A program made the translations under genes and the position numbers. From NCBI GenBank assembly GCA_047603135.1, contig JBLKOW010000031.1, positions 1 to 11,232 of the forward strand: a stretch of DNA of 11,232 nucleotides, read 5' to 3'. This DNA is from JACJVV01 sp047603135. GTDB taxonomy: Archaea > Nanobdellota > Nanobdellia > Woesearchaeales > JACJVV01. Below, piece after piece: positions 7,308 to 11,232 of this stretch. The first letter of the stretch is position 1. Each line of letters begins with the position of its first letter. The notes below the pieces were generated by a model, which searched no databases, was not told the origin of the DNA, and saw nothing but the letters and a program-made list of their open reading frames with translations.

Positions 7308-7475
7308 ATGGCCAAACTGCAAGAACTAGTAAATAAAAAACAAGGAAAAACGGCATACACAATTAGTGTACCGAGTGATATTGTAAAGCTTCTCAAACTC
7401 AAAAAGGGTCAAGAATTTGCAGTTAGATTCGATGAAAAAAAACGAACCCTCGAGTATATTCCGGTGAAAAAATGA
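7308..7475 (+). CDS. AbrB/SpoVT-like small DNA-binding protein (55 aa)
   Basis: The reading frame from ATG 7308 to TGA 7473-7475 encodes 55 residues. They follow the swapped-hairpin AbrB pattern: a leading beta strand (KTAYTISVP, 14-22), a short helix (SDIVKLLKL), the KKGQEF turn, and a final strand pair (AVRFDEK...TLEYIPV). Proteins of this class are dimeric transcription regulators or antitoxins. The start lies immediately after a palindromic operator copy. The stop overlaps the next start by ATGA, so the two are translationally coupled. The product is highly basic (many Lys). No recognisable toxin follows: the partner is a membrane protein, so a plain antitoxin role is less likely than a regulator of this operon. 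Confidence 0.82.
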   Translation: MAKLQELVNKKQGKTAYTISVPSDIVKLLKLKKGQEFAVRFDEKKRTLEYIPVKK

Positions 7476-8413
7476 ACAGAAAGATTGAACTAGAAATCAT
7501 ACTGACAGCAGTCATCTTTCTTTCAATAGTTGGCATAACTAATATAGACTTCAGTCAGCCAGGTGTAACTGGCCATGCAGTTTTACATGACAATGAACAA
7601 GGCCAAATAACAATCCAGCAATTATTAAGAAATGAGATATTTAAACCGCTTCAAAATGTACGCATGTGTATCCATATTAGACAAGATGAAGACCACTTCC
7701 ACACATATAGGATTAGACAGCGTGCAGGAATCTTTCACGTAACAAACGATACATTTTACTGTGAAGGAAAAATGAATGAAGATTTTGTCTTTTTAGTGGA
7801 AAATTATAATTTTCTGCAAAAAGCAGTCGATAATCCAAAACTCATTATGCGTGCAGAGGATAGTGATATCACACCATGGGAATCACGATTTATACCAGGA
7901 GGAGATATTCCACTCATTTGTAGTACAGAAGTAAAAGAAAACTATTGTCCGTTCATTACAGAAGTGCTAACAGCCCGTCAGCGAAACGACTTAGGAATTA
8001 CCTGTTGTGATGATGATGCGTCAATGAATGTTGGACTACTAACTGCTCTAAGAAGTATCTTTGCACAATTTTGGTGGCTTGCGCTCCTCATAAGTATTAG
8101 TGGAACAATAGGACTTATGGCAATGTATATCCTTGGAAGAGATGAAGAATTTGGAGAAGACGAACAAATGCAACTAAAAGAGTACATCTTAAAAGCACGC
8201 GAAGAAAACTTTGGAGACTACATTATTAGAGAACAACTTCAAAATGCAGGCTGGCCAAGTAAAGATATCAATACAGCTTTTGAAAGTTTGCGTGATGAAC
8301 ATTTACAGTCATTTGGCGAACGCTTTGCTAAACTAGATGAATTAAATATCGTACAAAAAGGAAAAGATTTGTGGAAATCCATAACCCCTCAAGCTGAAAA
8401 AGATGAAGAATAA
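7472..8413 (+). CDS. Two-TM membrane protein with Cys-containing ectodomain and UBA/CUE-like cytoplasmic tail
   Basis: A 313-residue protein. An N-terminal membrane helix (about 9-25) is followed by the short motif PGVTGHAV (30-37), which I recall as frequent after the first helix in DPANN surface proteins. The ectodomain of about 160 residues has six Cys (one CC pair) and probably forms disulfides outside the cell. A second helix (about 198-220) leads to a charged cytoplasmic tail. In the tail, LKEYILKAREENFGDYIIREQ followed by LQNAGWPSKDI fits a three-helix UBA/CUE-like repeat (xxYI..a...xx.xxI...L..aGWp..xI..a) common in such archaeal membrane proteins. It starts inside the AbrB-like gene (ATGA overlap), so it is made from the same mRNA. 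The function is unknown. Confidence 0.78.
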   Translation: MNRKIELEIILTAVIFLSIVGITNIDFSQPGVTGHAVLHDNEQGQITIQQLLRNEIFKPLQNVRMCIHIRQDEDHFHTYRIRQRAGIFHVTNDTFYCEGKMNEDFVFLVENYNFLQKAVDNPKLIMRAEDSDITPWESRFIPGGDIPLICSTEVKENYCPFITEVLTARQRNDLGITCCDDDASMNVGLLTALRSIFAQFWWLALLISISGTIGLMAMYILGRDEEFGEDEQMQLKEYILKAREENFGDYIIREQLQNAGWPSKDINTAFESLRDEHLQSFGERFAKLDELNIVQKGKDLWKSITPQAEKDEE

Positions 8414-8474
8414 CAAAATAATACTTAGACAAATAAAACTATAAAGTAAGAAATTTCAAAAGAAACATAAGAAT

Positions 8475-8557
8475 GTAAAAAGTCAACTTGCACGGCGAAC
8501 TTATGTGTTTCTTTACTAAGAAACACATCGCCTCACTTGGCAAAGTAGACTTTTTAC
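8475..8557 (+). other. Long composite hairpin upstream of the ssb-like gene
   Basis: GTAAAAAGTC (8475-8484) pairs perfectly with GACTTTTTAC (8548-8557). Inside, ACTTGC pairs with GCAAAGT (one bulged base), GGCG (8494-8497) with CGCC (8529-8532), and ATGTGTTTCTT (8503-8513) with AAGAAACACAT (8518-8528) across a 4-nt loop. This is a single extended rod of about 83 nt. It may be a 5'-leader structure of the ssb-like mRNA (possible TATA ACTATAAAG at 8440-8448) or a separate small RNA. A 9-bp direct repeat AAACATAAG (8463-8471 and 8562-8570) flanks it. Confidence 0.5.
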
Positions 8558-8603
8558 TTACAAACATAAGGAACTTTTTTAAAGAGCAAAACAACTACAA
8601 CCA

Positions 8604-8610
8604 AAGGTGG
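8604..8610 (+). promoter_or_regulatory. Ribosome binding site of the ssb-like gene
   Basis: AAGGTGG lies 4 nt before ATG 8615 and can pair with the archaeal 16S 3' end (core GGTG). Most other genes in the window look leaderless, so this message evidently has a leader. A second TATA-like TTTTTTAAA lies at about 8575-8583 and would give only a ~10-nt leader. The distal candidate at 8440-8448 would include the hairpin at 8475-8557. Confidence 0.6.
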
Positions 8611-8614
8611 TACC

Positions 8615-9022
8615 ATGAATATAGCAGAAATTCAAGCAGGACAAGGGAAAATAGACATTATTGCAAAAGTTATTGAGATAGGAGAATTACGAACCTTCGA
8701 CAAATTTGGAAAACAAGGAAAAGTATGCTCAGCGAAGATTAAAGACGAGAGTGGAGAAATAGCACTCACTCTCTGGAACGATCAAACAGAACAAATTAAG
8801 GTAGGAAATACCATTAAGATTACAAATGGGTATGCATCTGAATTTAAGGGTGAAAGACAGCTTTCTACAGGAAAATTCGGAACATTAGAAGTCATTGAAG
8901 AGGCAGAAGCACCTGCATCAACAACATCAGAACCTGAAAAAAAAGCGCCTGAAACCAATCCAGAACCCCAAAAACCCTCTCCAGCTGAAAATGATGGTAT
9001 TGAGGAAGAGCGAGTAGGATAA
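8615..9022 (+). CDS. RPA/SSB-like OB-fold single-stranded DNA-binding protein
   Basis: A 135-residue protein with one OB fold over about residues 8-95. The segment IDIIAKVIEIGELRTF, then KVCSAKIKDESGEIALTLWND, then IKVGNTIKITNGYASEFKGERQLSTGKFGTL is the characteristic archaeal RPA-type pattern (DExGxxxxTLW followed by GxxIKIxNGY). The remaining ~40 residues are Pro/Glu/Lys-rich and disordered, ending in an acidic stretch. Single-OB archaeal SSBs such as that of Sulfolobus have the same plan of one OB fold plus flexible tail. Its expected role is coating ssDNA in replication and repair. RNA binding is an alternative, since the same fold occurs in RNA-binding proteins. A clear SD motif supports the start. 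Confidence 0.85.
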   Translation: MNIAEIQAGQGKIDIIAKVIEIGELRTFDKFGKQGKVCSAKIKDESGEIALTLWNDQTEQIKVGNTIKITNGYASEFKGERQLSTGKFGTLEVIEEAEAPASTTSEPEKKAPETNPEPQKPSPAENDGIEEERVG

Positions 9023-9189
9023 AAACAATTCTTTACTTATTTTTAGATATATCTTTTTCTTTCGAAATTTTTAAACAGTCATATCAATCTTACCGTCTTA
9101 CCATAATCGACTTAATACAACGAATTAAACAACAATTCTCTCAAATCTAAATTTTTCAAAATCACATATATTCAAGGAATAAAAAGAAA
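9023..9189. terminator. Intergenic region with T-rich terminator-like stretch after the ssb-like gene
   Basis: Directly after the ssb-like stop, T-rich tracts (9036-9062) surround the palindrome AGATATATCT (9045-9054), consistent with an archaeal U-tract terminator on the plus strand. Reading leftwards from tRNA-Phe, the minus strand also begins with a T-rich tract (9180-9189), a probable tRNA terminator. I saw no gene in the rest. Confidence 0.4.
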
Positions 9190-9263
9190 TGGGGACGCTG
9201 GAATTTGAATCCAGGACACCTACGTCTTCAGCGTAGTGCTCTCCCAGGCTGAGCTACGTCCCC
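9190..9263 (-). tRNA. tRNA-Phe (anticodon GAA)
   Basis: On the minus strand this is a perfect cloverleaf. The acceptor is GGGGACG/CGTCCCC, the D-arm GCTC/GAGC, and the anticodon stem CTACG/CGTAG encloses loop CTGAAGA (anticodon GAA, Phe). The T-arm is CTGGA/TCCAG with loop TTCAAAT. The discriminator is A as expected for Phe, and CCA is not encoded. No intron is present. A TATA box (9288-9295) lies about 25-32 nt upstream, so it has its own promoter. Confidence 0.97.
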
Positions 9264-9287
9264 GATAGCACCGCAGATATATGTCCA

Positions 9288-9295
9288 TTTAAATA
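9288..9295 (-). promoter_or_regulatory. TATA box of tRNA-Phe
   Basis: TATTTAAA on the minus strand lies about 25-32 nt before the mature 5' end of tRNA-Phe at 9263, the normal archaeal TATA distance. Confidence 0.55.
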
Positions 9296-9344
9296 GTTTT
9301 GCATAGCCCAGCCTCAACAAAATACTCACGTAAAATAAAAGAAT

Positions 9345-9380
9345 AAAAATAAAAAAACAAAGAAATCACATGTATGTGAT
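9345..9380 (-). terminator. Hairpin plus T-tract terminator of the chromatin-like gene
   Basis: Seven bases after the stop codon (minus strand), ATCACAT-AC-ATGTGAT (9365-9380) forms a 7-bp perfect stem. It is followed on the minus strand by TTTCTTTG and then a run of T's (about 9347-9362). This looks like an intrinsic terminator, and it separates the gene from tRNA-Phe, which follows on the same strand. Confidence 0.6.
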
Positions 9381-9387
9381 CTAAAAT

Positions 9388-9783
9388 TTACTTGCGCTTT
9401 TTAGCAGGCTTCTTTTTAGCTACTTTTTTCTTTTTAGCAGGTTTTTTCTTAGCTGCTTTTTTCTTAGCTACTTTCTTCTTTGCTACTTTTTTCTTAGCTT
9501 TCTTCTTAGCAACTTTCTTTTTAGCTTTTTTCTTAGCCTTCTTCTTTCGCTTAGCTCCGCCACGTGACATTTTTGCACGAGATACGTCGCCATTCTTGTC
9601 GATAAAGTATAAGTATCCAGATTCCTTCCGTACACCAACTTTTGCAACAACTTCTACCTTTTGTTTACCTTTTTTTCCGCCGCCTCGTGACATTGCAGAA
9701 CGTGCAACATTACCTTTCTTGTCAACGAAATAGAGGTATCCTACTTCTTTTTTTACACCAACTTTTTCTACTTTTTCAGCCAT
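9388..9783 (-). CDS. Chromatin-like basic protein: tandem ~30-aa module plus histone-H1-like tail
   Basis: A 131-residue, extremely basic protein. Residues 7-36 and 48-77 are two copies (41-residue period) of a module with pattern KVGVxKExGYLYFxDKxGxVxRxxMSRGG. Its aromatic YLYF strand and turn suggest a small beta structure. Residues 78-131 are almost only Lys, Ala and a few Pro in AKKK/VAKKK repeats, like eukaryotic and bacterial histone-H1-type tails. Non-specific binding to DNA or RNA is the likely role (inference from composition); I do not know a named family for the module. The start is set by GGAGG at 9792-9796, 8 nt upstream. An apparent earlier ATG at 9790 reaches a stop after four codons. 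It is followed by a terminator hairpin. Confidence 0.82.
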   Translation of the reverse strand: MAEKVEKVGVKKEVGYLYFVDKKGNVARSAMSRGGGKKGKQKVEVVAKVGVRKESGYLYFIDKNGDVSRAKMSRGGAKRKKKAKKKAKKKVAKKKAKKKVAKKKVAKKKAAKKKPAKKKKVAKKKPAKKRK

Positions 9784-9791
9784 TTTTCATG

Positions 9792-9840
9792 CCTCCATAA
9801 AAGACGCATTGTATTGTCTTTTGGGTTTTATAGTCGAGTG
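9792..9840 (-). promoter_or_regulatory. Promoter, leader hairpin and SD of the chromatin-like gene
   Basis: The minus strand shows CTATAAAA (9826-9833) as TATA box, then AAAAGAC/GTCTTTT (9816-9822 with 9799-9805), a 7-bp hairpin with a 10-nt loop at the expected start of transcription, then GGAGG (9792-9796) 8 nt before the ATG. This gene thus has a short structured leader, unlike the leaderless genes around it. Upstream of the TATA, GAGTGA-TAA-TCACTC (9836-9850) is an inverted repeat that could be an operator. Confidence 0.55.
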
Positions 9841-9905
9841 ATAATCACTCATATTCTATTTATGATTGAATTAGTATTTAAATGTTTGCATTTTATGGTC
9901 GAGCG
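9826..9905. repeat. Direct repeat of a promoter-like 15-mer
   Basis: TTTTATAGTCGAGTG (9826-9840) and TTTTATGGTCGAGCG (9891-9905) match at 13 of 15 bases and are 65 bp apart. Each runs into its own palindrome: GAGTGA-TAA-TCACTC (9836-9850) and GAGCGCTC (9901-9908). On the minus strand both read as a CTCGAC block followed by a TATA-like YATAAAA. Another TATA-like ATTTAAATA lies between them at about 9874-9883. The rest of the 177-base gap (9784-9960) shows no gene. Confidence 0.5.
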
Positions 9906-9960
9906 CTCCTCGAGAAAAACCGTTAAAAAGCCTCAATTAACCAAAGAGAGCGACTAAGAA

Positions 9961-10641
9961 TCACTTATACATTTTAACTAAAATTGCAATTTCTCGCTCC
10001 GAAACTGCACACCCATTTAATTTAAGTGCCCAAAGCAAAGAATAGACAAGTGAGCTGCGAGAATGCTCATGAATTAGATGATCAAAGAAACCTTTCTCGA
10101 CGGCAATAAGTGCCAATTCTACCGAGCGAATTATCTTCAAAGGTGAAAAATGGCGTTCAAATTCATGTAACTTTGCACGATTAATCGCTACCTTTCCACC
10201 AAATTTTTTCTCAAGTAATTTTTGTAACCTGAAAGGATTTTCAAGAATCAAACGCGTTGTTCGTTCATCAACAACAACAGCTTCTGCATTAATATTCTTA
10301 GCAAGAACAAGCGCATCAAGCTCACCAGCATTTAAAATAGTCAAATTTTTTCCATTAATTGAGTAAATGGAATTAGTAAGCTCAGTAATAATGTGAGTTT
10401 CTTGTGCATACTCTGAAGTATCATAAAGCTCAAGATGACCTTGAGTAATTAAATGCTGAACCTGCATTGCCTCAAGAGAAAACTTCTTGCTATGAGAAGG
10501 CGTTTCAATTACTTCTTTATGAACTGCATTACACACATAAAAAGACCCTCCATACTCTTTTCTAAGAAAAGGAAGTGCATGTAAAACTGAATTCAGCGCA
10601 AAAGTAATCAAAGGGCCTGAATCAAAAACCAATGCTTTCAT
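9961..10641 (-). CDS. PIN-domain protein (putative ribonuclease)
   Basis: A 226-residue protein whose first ~150 residues fit the PIN nuclease fold. Asp7 is in VFDSGPLITFA, Glu43 in VHKEVIE, Glu107 and Asp109 in NAGELDALVLA, and Asp125 in AVVVDERTTR, the usual acidic metal-binding set. It is longer than typical VapC toxins (~130 residues), with an extra ~75-residue helical C-terminus. It overlaps the upstream HTH gene by ATGA (10638-10641), which implies translational coupling. PIN enzymes cleave RNA, and a pairing with an HTH protein suggests a toxin-antitoxin-like or regulated RNase module. The target is not readable from sequence, and a non-toxic RNA-processing role remains possible. Confidence 0.82.
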   Translation of the reverse strand: MKALVFDSGPLITFALNSVLHALPFLRKEYGGSFYVCNAVHKEVIETPSHSKKFSLEAMQVQHLITQGHLELYDTSEYAQETHIITELTNSIYSINGKNLTILNAGELDALVLAKNINAEAVVVDERTTRLILENPFRLQKLLEKKFGGKVAINRAKLHEFERHFSPLKIIRSVELALIAVEKGFFDHLIHEHSRSSLVYSLLWALKLNGCAVSEREIAILVKMYK

Positions 10642-11180
10642 TCAAATAACCCCCTAGCAAATTCAAGACGTGAACGAACATCAATTCGTGCTGCTGAGTC
10701 CTCATCTACAATAGAGCGAGGACCAAGATATTCCATAATCTCCCATTTTGAAACCCCTATAATCTCAGAAGCTTGTCCAATAGAAAGACCATGCTCATAA
10801 ACCTTCAAACCACGTTTAATTTGAGCGTGTTTAATTAAATTAACAATATTTATTTCTAAGTTTTTATCATATTTTTTAATGTGGTCAAAAAGAGAACGAA
10901 GTGAAGTGCGAAATTGAGTTTTTTTGTGCAAAACATCCAAAGACTTTTTCACTAAACGTACAAGCTCTGTTCTATCAAGATTTGCATCACGTGAAAATAT
11001 CTTATACAACGAATATACAAGGACTGAAACACTAATAGCATCACGATGATGAAATAGAGAAACATCTTCCATCAGTTGATTACTGAGCCTCTTTAAGTCA
11101 GCAGTAATAACATACTTCCTCGATAGCATCTTATACAACTGTGTAAGAATCTTTTTAACAATAATATTCGACTCATCCAT
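10638..11180 (-). CDS. HTH-domain protein, partner of the PIN protein
   Basis: A 180-residue, mostly helical protein. A helix-turn-helix LSIGQASEIIGVSKWEIMEYLG occupies 132-153, where the pattern xxxAsxxxGvS..ei is clear. Positions 1-125 are charged helices of unknown fold. The C-terminal ~27 residues (153-180) lack a clear fold and could be the segment that contacts the PIN protein, as in VapB-like antitoxins (inference). The gene is first in a two-gene unit, overlapping the PIN gene by 4 bp. A TATA box 26 nt before ATG 11180 predicts a leaderless mRNA. It is larger than most antitoxins, so a general regulator is also possible. Confidence 0.75.
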   Translation of the reverse strand: MDESNIIVKKILTQLYKMLSRKYVITADLKRLSNQLMEDVSLFHHRDAISVSVLVYSLYKIFSRDANLDRTELVRLVKKSLDVLHKKTQFRTSLRSLFDHIKKYDKNLEINIVNLIKHAQIKRGLKVYEHGLSIGQASEIIGVSKWEIMEYLGPRSIVDEDSAARIDVRSRLEFARGLFE

Positions 11181-11200
11181 GTCACTGTCTCAAGAACACC

Positions 11201-11212
11201 TTTATTTAAACT
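11201..11212 (-). promoter_or_regulatory. TATA box of the HTH-PIN operon
   Basis: The minus strand reads GTTTAAATAAAG, centred about 26 nt before the ATG at 11180, with a purine-rich AAAAA just upstream. No SD motif is evident, consistent with a leaderless transcript. The remaining bases to the right edge hold nothing recognisable. Confidence 0.6.
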
Positions 11213-11232
11213 TTTTGTATCACTAATCCTAA

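Noticed and set aside
8463..8570. MITE insertion with 9-bp target-site duplication
   Set aside because: The direct repeats AAACATAAG are AT-rich and do not abut the inverted repeats (3 and 4 bases between), and no second copy of the element is in the window. Kept only as a note on the hairpin.
8488..8676. Small reading frame across the long hairpin
   Set aside because: It runs through the stems of the hairpin and into the ssb-like gene in another frame. Its composition is explained by those features.
9400..9545. Tandem DNA repeat or CRISPR-like array (recurring TTTTTTCTTAGC-type units)
   Set aside because: The units are irregular, without spacers, and are simply the codons of the AKKK repeats in the protein tail.
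9392..9733. Open frame on the + strand encoding Phe/Leu/Ala-rich repeats
   Set aside because: It is the exact antisense of the Lys/Ala tail of the chromatin-like gene. Lysine codons read backwards give Phe and Leu. No promoter or SD supports it.

Overview
The window looks like a piece of an AT-rich, compact archaeal chromosome, most likely from a DPANN-type lineage (Woesearchaeota/Pacearchaeota-like; inferred, not proven). Supporting signs are an archaeal/eukaryotic-type glycyl-tRNA synthetase, an Orc1/Cdc6-family ATPase, two tRNA genes without an encoded CCA, an RPA/SSB-like OB-fold protein, and TATA-box promoters placed about 25-30 nt before the start codon. The last of these implies mostly leaderless mRNAs. 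Only the ssb-like and chromatin-like genes show clear Shine-Dalgarno motifs.

Layout. 1-2681 (+): a very large Cys-rich, membrane-anchored secreted protein. It is cut off by the left edge: its frame is open through nt 3, well before the first ATG at 339. 2683-4518 (-): zinc-ribbon/His-rich membrane protein, then orc1/cdc6, then tRNA-Arg(CCT), which begins one base after the cdc6 stop. 4519-4623: divergent promoter region. 4624-6908 (+): two-TM hypothetical protein, then glyS with its own promoter. 6909-7307: 399 bases without a gene, holding two tandem hairpin elements (perfect 14 and 15 bp arms, shared core) and then two identical 12-bp palindromes around a promoter. 7308-8413 (+): a 55-aa AbrB/SpoVT-like regulator overlapping by ATGA a two-TM protein with a UBA/CUE-like tail. 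8475-8557: a long hairpin upstream of the ssb-like gene (8615-9022, +). 9190-9263 (-): tRNA-Phe(GAA). 9388-9783 (-): a small basic protein with two copies of a ~30-aa module and a histone-H1-like Lys/Ala tail, followed by a hairpin plus T-tract terminator and preceded by a duplicated promoter motif. 9961-11180 (-): an HTH protein and a PIN-domain protein overlapping by ATGA.

Most genes with a recognisable role handle DNA or translation: initiator ATPase, ssDNA binding, chromatin-like protein, GlyRS, tRNAs, and a possible PIN ribonuclease with its regulator. The less ordinary parts are (i) a family of intergenic hairpin elements whose cores are alike but whose long arms differ, with a related core at the left edge; (ii) the AbrB-like micro-gene with its probable autoregulatory operators and its membrane partner; (iii) the tandem-module/H1-tail protein; and (iv) the Cys-rich surface protein.
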